64,000 nucleotides of DNA, taken from contig CAJFCV020000001.1 of assembly GCA_904066235.2 (NCBI GenBank), positions 4,092,001 through 4,156,000 of the forward strand. Reading direction: 5' to 3'. The stretch is from Bursaphelenchus xylophilus (taxonomy: Eukaryota; Nematoda; Chromadorea; Rhabditida; Aphelenchoididae). Under the pieces are notes generated by a model. It searched no databases, was not told where the DNA came from, and was given only the letters and a program-made list of their open reading frames with translations. Below are positions 1 to 9,507 of the stretch, one piece after another (the stretch's first letter is position 1; each line of letters opens with the position of its first letter). The position numbers and the translations under genes were made by a program.

Positions 1-2192
1 AGTGTAAAATACGATTTGTCAAAAAGTTGTATTTTCGGCTTTTTTAGGCAAAAAAAAATCTTAAAACTGTCAGAATCTTATCAAAATCACCTAAAATAAA
101 CTCAAGCTTATATATTCCCTCCATTGAAGTCATTCCCGACCAATTCTCAGTGATTTGCGCCCACCCGGACTCGAACCCGGGACGTCAGATTGGTAGATTT
201 TGTCAAAATCCACTATACCACGAAAATAGCAACACGGATTTTTGGACTTTTTTTGAATGTTTCTAGGGCAGAATTTTATGCTGATTAACATATCAAAAAT
301 TCAGCTGTGGGTTTTTAGAAACAACTTTTTTACGGCCGATTTTGTGCGGCCGAAGCGTAAGTTTGCTATGTTACAGTAATCCTTTCGATCCGAAATCACC
401 TCCATTGGATTCCCAGTGCCCAAAAACACACATGGCCACACTTTTTCGGCTCTACGTCTTCTCAATTTTGAGCTATTTTACGTTACTGTAAATTTCTTAA
501 ATTGTAAATAAAACTAAGTTAACGGGAGAATTAGGGCAAAAGGCTTCAGGAACACACTTATATGATGGGTGCGGACATATTCAGCTGTAAATCTCAAAAT
601 CGAAAAATTCCTATGTCCACGGCTAATTCACCGAGTCAGAAATCGTGTTTTAATCTTTTTTTGCTTTCTTGTTCTTTATTTTTTTTATTTTTGCGGGGAC
701 TAACCCCGTGGGAATGGTATTTTACAATTTGCAGTAGGCGCAGTTGTAATATCAAAAATGTGTATATATAGTGTTTTTTCAAAAACAACCGCTTGAAAAG
801 TAAACTATGCGATATTTTCGTGTAGTTTTTAACTGGAACTAAAACAAGAATTTTTATCCGGAGTATTTTTTTAACAAAAAATCGAAAAATCCCAATTTCC
901 GCGGAAGTTCTAAACTCCATAAAAATTGAAATTCATAGTCTAAGAATCGAAAGTCGGGGTTTACACCCCACCAGCTTCGTATTTTACAATTAGAAAAAAT
1001 AAAATCAGTATTGCTTTTGAAAGTGTAAATTTTGGCAAAACAATTACATATTTTTATCACTTCGATGGTGCAATTGTTAGGGAATTGCAAGTTCCGGTTA
1101 CGTATTTTGTCCCAAAAAAGTTTTTACATTCACAAATTTTTATCTATATTTTTTCGATACCGAGTTAAATTGGCCGTATTTTACCTTCAAACCTTATAAA
1201 ATTACATTTTGTTTTCTCTATTTTACCCTCTAATCTCCGCCTTTTTCAGCGCTCATTTTCCTCTCCTGTTGGTGCTGTTTCTGTTGTCCATTATACAAAC
1301 AGCTGTACGAATACGAGGACGAAGAAGAGATACAGAATCCGAATCAGCAGAGATTCGCCTAAAATTCAAGTTTGAAGATAAAAAATATGTCATCATGACA
1401 TGTTTTTTGGAAAATTTATAAGGATGACGTTTTTTTAGAAAATCGATTTTCAAGGAAAATGACGTCATTTAGAAGCAGGATTCAATCTTAAAAAAATACA
1501 AAAAATCCATCATTATGACGCATTTTTCGAAAAAATCCGTCATCCTGTCGAATTTTCCACCTCTTCAATTCGTTTTCAAAGATTTCTAGTACCTCTAATT
1601 GTAAATTCTAACTATCTTTACCCCTACCTAAAGTAATGTTGCTATTATTGTCTGAATTGTGTCACTTCCCCCAACAAAACATTATCCTTTTTCGTCTTCA
1701 GGGATATAAATGCAATTATGTTACAGTATGCCTGGTAAAACCATTGTTTTTTACATATTCACTTCATTTTTGGTCCATCTATTTTTGACTGTTATTCTAC
1801 GCATTTCCATTTCCGTTTTTTTTTGTTCAGTAATTTTACTTTTTTCTTTGAAAAATACTGCCTCTATTTAAATACGAATTTTGTAATTATTTTTTTCTGA
1901 TAATAAAGTTTGAAATTGTAAAATACGATCATTTAAAAATGTTTAGAAATCATTATTTTTGCTGCAAAAGTTTCCACTCTGCCCTAAATTTTCAAAAAGA
2001 AATTTTGAATGAGCACGAAGGAATTGACCAAACATCTCCTGGGAATTTCCCTGCACAACTTGTATATAGAACTGCAGCAAAGGCACGGACAATGAAAGCG
2101 TTCACAGAGAGAGTCTACCCAATTCAAGCCAAAGTGATTACAATTTATTTTTAAGCATCACCATTTCAGACATTACAATTTATGTTCAAGCA
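1..2192. other. Intergenic DNA, no protein gene seen
   Basis: AT-rich sequence with no convincing coding exon. It holds a degenerate tRNA-like sequence (157-228), copies of the 10-mer GTAAAATACG or its complement near 4, 978, 1173 and 1918, and a GC hairpin with a GGGG/CCCC stem at about 695-710 followed by a variant GTATTTTAC. A unit containing ACAATTTAT and AAGCATCA is repeated in tandem at about 2140-2200, where the adjacent minus-strand peptide gene ends. Confidence 0.5.
157..228 (-). pseudogene. Degenerate tRNA-like sequence
   Basis: The minus strand carries a B-box-like GGTTCGAGTCC and a D-arm-like GTGGTATAGTGG at tRNA spacing. The 5' end does not pair with the expected acceptor strand (TGGGCGC) and the T-stem has a one-base defect, so it is unlikely to fold as a normal tRNA. 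It could be a dead tRNA gene or the head of an old tRNA-derived repeat. The anticodon cannot be assigned. Confidence 0.35.
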
Positions 2193-2351
2193 TCAAAAAC
2201 AAACGCAGGTAAACGCCAAAAAAAGGCACCTGCATCTCTGGCAGTCACTTCCGCACTGACCTACGCAATCCCCATTCCGGTTGCAGTCTGGCCACGCGTC
2301 TACTAGAAGAGCGCAAACAATTAAGAGCACAGCAATCAACAGATCCTTCAT
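2193..2351 (-). CDS. Small secreted cysteine-rich peptide
   Basis: A 52-codon minus-strand ORF. It opens with a typical signal peptide (MKDLLIAVLLIVCALLVDA, residues 1-19) and the predicted mature part of about 33 residues has eight cysteines spaced C-x5-C-x3-C-x3-C-x2-C-x-C-x6-C-x-C. A splice-acceptor-like TTTTCAG lies about 25 bases before the ATG, fitting trans-splicing, and an AATAAA on the minus strand (2144-2149) follows the stop. The layout resembles nematode secreted antimicrobial or knottin-like peptides, but I cannot match it to a named family. The hydrophobic C-terminal stretch between the last cysteines is odd, and an intron after the sixth cysteine codon is possible. Function unknown. 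Confidence 0.6.
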   Translation of the reverse strand: MKDLLIAVLLIVCALLVDAWPDCNRNGDCVGQCGSDCQRCRCLFLAFTCVCF

Positions 2352-3280
2352 GATGTCCAACTTCCTGGGGGTTCACGCTGAAAACTTCGAGGAGCACAGG
2401 ATATTACTTTTGATAAGAAATAAACAAGGAGACAGAAAGGAACCGACCGCAGCGAAATCTTCTCGAAGAGAAATGAGCCGAAACCTAAAAGACTCTGGGA
2501 GACTTCGAAGTATGTAAATTACATGCAAATTCTTGGGAAATCGTGCGATTTTCAAAATTCAAATAAAAATTAATGTGAATTTTCACATGTTTGAAAGCTT
2601 ATTAAAAATAAAATCCTTGGCGATCATGAAATTACATATTTAATACACAGAATTTTCAGAAAAGAAAAGATTTGAATTTTCTGCCGATTTCAGCAAATAA
2701 CGGCAGAAAAACTTTGAATCAAGTTCCAGCGTAAATAAAGCAGAAATTAAAAAAATCAAAAACTTACGCAACAAAATCAAGTAAAATAAGTGTACATAAA
2801 GGCGGAGGAAGGCAATTACAACTCATCAGTGTAGCTGATATCTTCTCGGAGGGTTATCGATGGATTTTCCAACGAATGGTGCTTCTATAGGTTTTTAGGG
2901 GACTTTTCTGAGTTTAAATCGTGGGTTGGGGATTTACTAATCTCTTAGTACATGTTATGACTTGATAAAACTTCACATCATTCTAGGTAGTTTTGAATTT
3001 ATAAAATACGAAGATTTTTTGTGAATATACGTAGAATAAATAAACTTCTATGGTAAAAGTATTTTACTCCTTAAAATCAATTAAGTTTACACTTTTTCGT
3101 ACAAGAAGGGACTATGTAGATACCGTTTTCGTTAGCATAAAAAATCATTTTTGTATTTTATACCAGTAATTCCGAAAATTTTATTAGTCACCACAATAAA
3201 TTAAGTATGCCGTGTTTTAACGCTCTAAGCGTATTTTTAATCGCGCAAAATTATCTTAGCTTACCGTGAATCTCTTTCAG
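2352..3280. other. Intergenic DNA between divergent genes
   Basis: Separates the minus-strand peptide gene from the plus-strand zinc-finger gene, so it should contain both promoters. A short minus-strand open stretch near 2830-2890 reads as 21 plausible residues but is preceded by a stop and not followed by a clear gene. No other feature is visible. Confidence 0.45.
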
Positions 3281-3301
3281 CTCATTTTTTCGCAATTAAT
3301 C

Positions 3302-3472
3302 ATGTTCCCAACTGTCTTCTCTGGCTACAACACCGTGACCTTGGTTCAGCCAGCTTTTCCAGCCCAGCCGCCTTTCCATCCAACATTTGTCCTCCTTCAG
3401 CCAATTCCCATAATTTTCGCGCCGATCCAGCTGCCAGTCCAGAAATTTTCGCCTCAAGGAATTTTGGATGAC
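3302..3472 (+). CDS. Possible 5' coding part of the CCCH gene (other frame)
   Basis: Directly after a consensus 3' splice site at 3281, ATG 3302 opens a frame rich in Pro, Gln and Phe (for example QPAFPAQPPFHPTF). Low-complexity N-termini like this are common in CCCH proteins. It overlaps the zinc-finger frame and cannot be joined to it without an intron of length 1 mod 3; one 49-nt candidate is 3389-3437, but its donor is weak. An upstream ORF or a 1-base assembly error would explain it equally well. Confidence 0.35.
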
Positions 3473-3929
3473 GTTTATGGAAGAATGGCCGAAAAAGAAG
3501 TCTACTTCGCCGATAACTCCAGGCTCAGTAACTTCTCCATGCTCCCGGTCGCCTTGCTCGAGCCAGGAATCGAGTTCTGGATACTCTTCCGAAGGTGAAA
3601 ACGACATTAATGGTATAGTACAATATAACTTCCGAGAAGAGCCACCATTGCCCAAAAGACTGCCAATCTTTGAGCGAATCCACCGAAGAGGACTTATGGA
3701 GCGAATGAAGGCCCAAAAGCTGATGTCCAGAAAGTTCAAGACGTCGTTGTGCAAATTTTTTAGAGCTGGGAACTGTGACCGCAGGAGCAATTGCGCTTTT
3801 GCGCATGGAGTCGGTGAACTGAGAGTGCCCGAACTCCCTCCGAATTACAGAACTAGGCCTTGTGTCAATTATATGTTGAGAAAATATTGCCGTTTGGGCA
3901 AAAGATGCGATTTTGTCCACGAAATGTAA
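3468..3929 (+). CDS. Tandem CCCH zinc-finger protein
   Basis: A 153-codon frame ending in two CCCH zinc fingers. Finger 1 (about residues 93-115) is C-x7-C-x5-C-x3-H and finger 2 (about 130-151) is C-x8-C-x5-C-x3-H, each preceded by a basic/aromatic lead (KTSLC and RTRPC). This pair is typical of TTP/PIE-1/POS-1/OMA-type RNA-binding proteins that bind AU-rich 3' UTR sites, so a role in post-transcriptional control is likely. A Ser/Pro-rich region precedes the fingers. The start is unsure: a strong acceptor TCTTTCAG at 3281 is followed by ATG 3302 in another frame, which runs to 3598 with coding-like Pro/Gln-rich sequence. The true protein may join both through a short intron or a sequence error. 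AATAAA at 3985-3990 is the likely poly(A) signal. Confidence 0.8.
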   Translation: MTFMEEWPKKKSTSPITPGSVTSPCSRSPCSSQESSSGYSSEGENDINGIVQYNFREEPPLPKRLPIFERIHRRGLMERMKAQKLMSRKFKTSLCKFFRAGNCDRRSNCAFAHGVGELRVPELPPNYRTRPCVNYMLRKYCRLGKRCDFVHEM

Positions 3930-4107
3930 CTGGATTTTTTAATAATAATATTATGTTTTCTCAACTGTAAATTTAAAGTTGAACAATAAATAATTGAATT
4001 TTGATTATTATTTAATTTAATCATCTTTTATTTTCTGTGTTTTTACGGGATAAATTTGGTCAAAAAGCTAGGTTTTTTCAAAAACGAAAGCGCAAAAAAA
4101 TAATTTT

Positions 4108-4260
4108 ATTCCGCACAGTGCAGAAAGTATGATAAAAAATTGCACAGTGCAGGAAAAGGTTGAGTTTTCGGCGTAGTGCAAAGATATTGGAAATCGCATC
4201 GTCGCTGTGCGATCAAAGGTAGTTGACAAAAAACAAAAATGATCAACACAGTGCCGATTT
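4108..4260. repeat. GCACNGTGC motif cluster 1 (small)
   Basis: Two exact GCACAGTGC sites and several one-mismatch relatives lie in the gap between the 3' ends of the CCCH gene and the first four-pass membrane gene. This is the smallest of the clusters and is probably decayed. Confidence 0.6.
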
Positions 4261-4319
4261 AAAAAAAAATCACAATTTATCTACAATTCATAACGTCAGT
4301 TGTACAAAAACGAAAGATT

Positions 4320-5267
4320 TTATTTTTGCGTATAACTTTGCCGTTTGCTTTTCCTTTGGTTCCAGTGCCTCGCACAGGCCAGCGAATAGTCATGGAACAT
4401 TTTCCTCAGCGTGAACCACTTGAAAACACACAAAACAAACAAAATCGACTCAAAAGTCCCGACTTGGACCCAAAAATCGTCCGTTCTCACTATAACCCCC
4501 AAATCTGCATAGGGTTCACCATGCGCGACAAGGAGAATGTCCATAAAGAGAAGGCTGACCAGCAAGAAAGTAAGCATAATCAGGGTCATTGATGTGTACA
4601 TGTAGGCAAAAACGTATAAATGAGGTAGTCGAATGCGATTTCCGATGATCAGGATGACATAAAATACGAAACCGGCGAGAAAATAGGCCATGAGAACGTA
4701 GTGGTCGGAGTACAAAAATGCGATGAAAACGGCGATGGCAAGATGAGATAGGCACCAGAAAGTCGAGAGGATCAGGTTTAGGAGCTGAAATTTTAAGTTT
4801 TATATTTCTAGTTGCAAATTATTTTTTTATATTTTTTTGCCTCTGGCCCAGTTCATTTTGGCTTTTTCTGGATGTAAAAAGAATGACGACTTTCTCCGAT
4901 GTCTCCAAAATCCTCAAATAGTATCCAATTCCCTCAAAAATTCGTCATCCTTTTTGCCACCTACCCTTACCGGCGTCGGGATCCATGGATTCCTCTTTTC
5001 CGGATGCTTATAATCACTCTCTCCACTGTCACTGCTCTCCTGATGACGGATCTTTTTCGGGTTGGGCTTCTTGGTCGAGGAGATGCTCGAGGTCTTTGTT
5101 GAGGTCGAGGTGACACTTCCATTGTTATAGCGGGACTTCATGTGCTTGGGCAAGGTGTGATTGAGAGAGGCGGAAAAGGAGGACTCGGCCTGGTCATCAA
5201 TCACGACCACTTCGTCCGGGCCGGACCGGTTCGGCTGGATCGGCGGAGTGGAGTCGGAGACTCGCAT
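4320..5267 (-). CDS. Four-pass membrane protein with Ser-rich N-terminus
   Basis: Two exons: 4971-5267 (99 codons) and 4320-4784, joined in phase 0, 253 residues. The donor is GTAAGG and the acceptor TTTCAG. Residues 1-99 are polar, rich in Ser, Thr, Lys and acidic residues, and probably disordered and cytosolic. Four hydrophobic segments follow at about 100-125, 128-149, 156-185 and 200-222, then a basic tail (NQRKSKRQ). A TTTTCCAG acceptor about 15 bases before the ATG suggests trans-splicing. The layout (four helices, IGN at the end of helix 2) matches the gene at 6630-8963, so the two look like diverged tandem paralogues of a nematode tetraspan family that I cannot name. Function unknown. 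Confidence 0.7.
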
Positions 5268-6629
5268 TAAAACGGGATTTTCTGGAAAATTGGAGTGAAT
5301 ATTGATGTGAAATTTTGTATCAGAGATACAAATTTTAGATAAAGTAAACTGAAATAGAATTCGACATACGACAAATGATAATGTTTGTAAAATACGCCCT
5401 GCATGTAAAAATGCGCAAATTTATGTTTGAAGCGACATATCTTATGCCTTGCGGGTTTGAAAACAAAATCCCTTTGCACTTGCATGTAATAAGCTATAGC
5501 CATGACATACAAAAAAATTCAAGTTACACCGACGATTATTTTTCTAGTTACATCAATTTTTCCGCAAGTCTCTCTTTGCATTCTAATGTTATGGATACGG
5601 TCAAAAAAACCGATTAATAGAGGCAAACTGGCCAAAAAGACAATGCTAAAACGTATAGCACTTGAAACGCACTGCCTTGATAGCCAATTAAACTATAATC
5701 TAATTACGAACCCTAAGGGAAAAAGCCATCGAAACACAAAAAATTCAAAATGTCCCTTCAAAGGCCCAGTTGGATTAGAAAAGATAGAAAATCTGATAAA
5801 AAGCTTTACAAAAACCATTTCCCAAACAAAACAAAAGCGAAAGATCGCTGTTCCAATGTCAAAAAAATCGTTAGAGTCCCGCTGAACAAGGAGCTAAAGT
5901 CGTTGAAGTGAGACAAAATGAACAACGAGCCCCGAAAAGGGTTTGTTTTCGTTTTCATCTCCAAAAAAAGAAGTCCGAGGAGGTCGCTATTGAGAGGGCT
6001 CAATGTCAAAACGTGATTTATTTTATTATTCAACAGAAGGTTGCGCAATTTATCGCACGGTGCAAAATTTGCTTTCATTTGGGACATTTGCATTGTGCGA
6101 CATTGGCGACCAGCTTTTGCGATGCGAAAACTGCGACAATGAATTTTTGCACTGTGCAGGGCAATCGAAATTTTTTTGCACTGTGCGAAAATCATGATTG
6201 ATCTTGCACTGTGCAGACCATGCGAAAACTTTTATGCACTGTGCAATTCTTCTTTTCATTTGGACGTTTGCACTGTGCGACATTGGCGATAAGCTTTTGC
6301 GATGCGAAAACCGCGACAATGAATTTTTGCACTGTGCAGGTCATTCGGCATTTTTTTTGCACCGTGCGAAAATCATGATTGGTCTTGCACTGTGCAGAAA
6401 TGCAAAAACTTTTACGCACAGTGCAATTTTTGCGACAAACTTGATAAATTTTTTTTGTTTCTTATTGTTAAAACCCAAAAAAATTCTATATGGCGTATTT
6501 TAAATTTATTTCACTCATAAAAATCTAATAAAATATTACAAAATAAAATCCATGGCACTGAAATTAAAGCTGAGGTAATTTGAGTTCATATTATTGCCCT
6601 TTCATCCATAAAAAGTAGTAAAAAACCAC
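5268..6629. other. Intergenic DNA with a possible small ORF
   Basis: Spacer between the two four-pass membrane genes. It holds CGTATTTTAC-type motif at 5389 (as GTAAAATACG) and motif cluster 2 (6055-6425). A Lys/Arg-rich ORF of 53 codons at 5750-5911 (plus) is open, but has no family match, no clear splice context, and overlaps an equally long frame, so I do not call it a gene. Confidence 0.4.
6055..6425. repeat. GCACNGTGC motif array 2, in 180-bp tandem units
   Basis: About ten copies of the spaced palindrome GCACNGTGC occur, mostly in the context TTTTGCACTGTGC. The block is built from two units of about 180 bp: the ACATTGGCGA segment recurs at 6099 and 6279 with the same motif spacing, showing local tandem duplication. 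Both strands appear open over long stretches because the motif contains no stop codon in any frame. Confidence 0.8.
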
Positions 6630-8963
6630 TTATACCACCACTCCCATCTCCTCGATCACATACACATTGGTCCTGTCGCAAATCACCTTCTCCGGATACA
6701 ACGTATCATACAATTTTCCGGCCGCAAACATCTCAGCAATGTGCTCCTTGCCATGACTTTCGTAGAGCTCCACAAATCGCTGGATATAATGATAATCGCT
6801 GATCAACAGCATCAATTGCTTGTAGTAGAGATGAGCGACGAGAGCGCAGAGAATTTGGAAGAAAATGTAGGCAACCACAGCGATGTAATTGTCCAAAAGA
6901 TCTTGGATTCCGTTGGAAGAGGTGTTCGAGTATTGGAAGAAAAATAAAACCGAAAGAGCCAATGATGCGAGGACCGTGGCCAGTGTGACGATGAAGAGAA
7001 TCGCCTGGAAATTAATAGAATTGATTTTGAAATCAAAAAAATTTTTAAGTCATCAATTTTGCACAGTGCACTCGGATTGAGGACTTTCTTTCATTGCACT
7101 GTGCAAAAAAAATCTTTTTGCATTACAGATATTAGAAAAATAATGTTAAAAGACTGCCTCAGGGTATTTTAAACTCATTTTTATTTTACTCTTTGCACTG
7201 AGCCACAAAAATATCATTTTTATTTTTTGCACTGTGCAGAAAACAAAAAATGGGATTCTTGCACGGTGCGAGGATGCCCATAGGAAAAAAAATTTAAAAA
7301 AGGTGTACCTCGTATACTAAGCCACAAAGTTGTCTTTCCCACTTTTTTTACGCATTGCGTTTCAAAAAAACCCCATTTTTATTTACTGCACAGTGCGAAA
7401 TTAAAAATCTTGAAATTTTGCACGGTGCGATAAAACAATTTTGTAAAAATCGACACATATAGATGGGATACGTATTTTACATTAATTTTCCTACAGCATA
7501 CGTTATTTACACTCATTTTCAACATATTTTTATTTATTCCTTTCCACTGCACAGTGCAGCAAACTTTTTTCTTAAAATCCGTCGATTGCACTGTGCAAAA
7601 AAAATTTTTAAACTGACAAAATTCAAATTCCTCAAAAAATCACTTAACCCAGAAACCCCTACTTCCTGTAGCCCCCTGTTAACCCGGATCATAAACTGTT
7701 CCAGTTTTTGTTGTAACTTTCCCGTGTACTTCCGGTCATTACTCAAGGGCCGTCGGAAATGGAACGGAAATGGAGAGTTGAGCGGTTTTTTGAAGATGAC
7801 AAACGGCGATGTTACCACACCTTTTCTCATCAACGCCGCTGTTCGATTTTGGTTTAATGAGTTTACAAGGTCATTCTTGCACGGTGCAAAAAATTTTGTC
7901 TGATGTGAATTAAAAATTCTGCGCGAAAATTTTAAATTGATTTTAGTGTAATGTGCAGACCAGAAGGAGGTAAAATTTTTGAACAACAAAATTTAACCTT
8001 CTGTTAGTTAGTCACCGCACAGTGCGATATGAAAAAATGACTGCACGGTGCAAAATTTCCACGTTATTTTAATTTTGCACAGTGCAATGGACAATATATC
8101 ATTTTTCATCGTATCTAAAGAAATTTAGCCCAAAAATAAATGCTTGAACGATTTTCAAACCCTCAACGAATTGCAAGACGCAATTTGCAACCCAAAAATT
8201 CCACTGCACAGTGCATACAAAATAAAAAATCCAAATCCGCACAGTGCAATAAAAAATTTTCAAAAAAGTCAGATTTAAAACGGCGTATTTTACCCATCCA
8301 ACATATATATGTATAATCAACCCACTTACCGAGCAGATAATAGCCGGGATATAGAGCCATTTTTTCATGAACAAATTTCCGATGACAAGCGCCAAAAAGC
8401 TGACAAAAATTAGAAAAGTGCTGATCATTGTGGGAAAAAGCCCGCTTTCTGGGAAGATTTGGGTGTAAATCGTGGTGAAACCCAATGGAAGGATGATTGT
8501 GACCGTGGTGATGACATATGTTAGAGCAATTAGGAAGGTCGCAAACTGAAAAAAAGATGATATTATACTTGATTTTTATGGTGGAAATGAACTTTTGAGC
8601 TGATAAAAAGAGCTAATAGGATAATGTAAGGCTAAAAAAACTTTTTGGCTTATGGAATTTAAATGGAAATTAAAATTATCACCAAAAAATCTTGTTTTAT
8701 GCCAAAAATCATCAAAAAATCGCCGATTTTAGCCTATTAACCGTCTATAACATAACTAAAATACACTGTAAAATAACCACAAAACCTTGAAAACAATATT
8801 CAAACCTTTTTTCATCAAATTAAAAACCACTTCGACCCCAACTTACATGTTTTTTAGCCGTTTGCCAGGCAATTTCCCTCATTTCCACCATTTCCCAAAC
8901 CCCGCATCTTCCGTCGCCGCTAAACGAGGACCCAGTCCCATAACGGGTGTAACCGAAATCCAT
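6630..8963 (-). CDS. Four-pass membrane protein
   Basis: Three exons joined in phase 0: 8847-8963 (39 codons), 8330-8545 (72) and 6630-7004 (124 plus stop), giving 235 residues. Donors are GTAAGT and acceptors end TTTTTCAG and ATTTCCAG. Hydrophobic segments fall at about 40-66, 77-98, 102-135 and 154-175, with a polar C-terminal tail of about 55 residues (YESHGKEH, YPEKVICDRT). The N-terminus is short and polar. It resembles its downstream neighbour at 4320-5267 in helix layout and the IGN turn, so it is probably a paralogue. Intron 2 (1.3 kb) is full of GCACNGTGC motifs, and a TATA-like box lies 40 bases upstream of the ATG. No family or function recognised. Confidence 0.75.
7060..8260. repeat. 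GCACNGTGC motif array 3 (intronic)
   Basis: At least fourteen GCACNGTGC sites (for example near 7061, 7095, 7228, 7388, 7421, 7547, 7587, 7879, 8017, 8042, 8079, 8205 and 8238) spread through intron 2 of the four-pass membrane gene. Spacing is looser than in the intergenic arrays. It shows that the motif is tolerated inside a transcribed unit. Confidence 0.75.
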
Positions 8964-9002
8964 TCTCAATTCAAAATTCTCCGGTTGTAATTTTGCGGAC
9001 CG

Positions 9003-9010
9003 TTTTTATA
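9003..9010 (-). promoter_or_regulatory. TATA-like box for the four-pass membrane gene
   Basis: The minus strand reads TATAAAAA about 40 bases before the ATG at 8963, in GC-rich surroundings. Position and sequence suit a core promoter with a short 5' UTR. This is unusual here because the other genes show splice acceptors just before their ATG. Confidence 0.5.
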
Positions 9011-9507
9011 CCCGCGACCTCCAAAATCGAAGCAAGTGGGCGGAGCCGGGGGTGATTTATTATTTTCGCCCCGTCTTGCGGAGCAATCGGAATCCCTGCA
9101 CGGTGTAAGATGTTCGAGCGAATCGGAAGTATGGTTTCGCGGTGTAAAGAGGGACGTGAAAACGCGAGGGTTCGGACCCTAAATCATCAAGGATCATGTA
9201 ATTTTTTGCTCGGAAGTATGGGGGGTTTTCCATTTTGATGCATTTTATTATACCCTACAAATCTTTCGTGATGAGTTTATGAATCAAACATCATTGATTA
9301 AGAAGGCGTACAGCAGAAAATACCAAAATTTTTGAAAAAATTTCTAATTTTCAATATGATTTCAGTCCTCCGGGTGACGTATTTTACACTAAAATAGAAT
9401 TTCAGACCTTCTTCTATCAGTCTAAATCAAACTCACAACATTTTACCTTCTTTACTGTACATAACAATCAAAAAATCAACAAATGTGCCTAGTGTAATAT
9501 AAAAATC

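Noticed and set aside
5502..5911. ORFs of 53-127 codons, Lys/Arg-rich
   Set aside because: Two frames compete, composition is explained by A-rich DNA, and no family or splice support is visible.
7620..7990. 146- and 151-codon ORFs on opposite strands
   Set aside because: They lie inside intron 2 of the four-pass membrane gene and have no recognisable domain.
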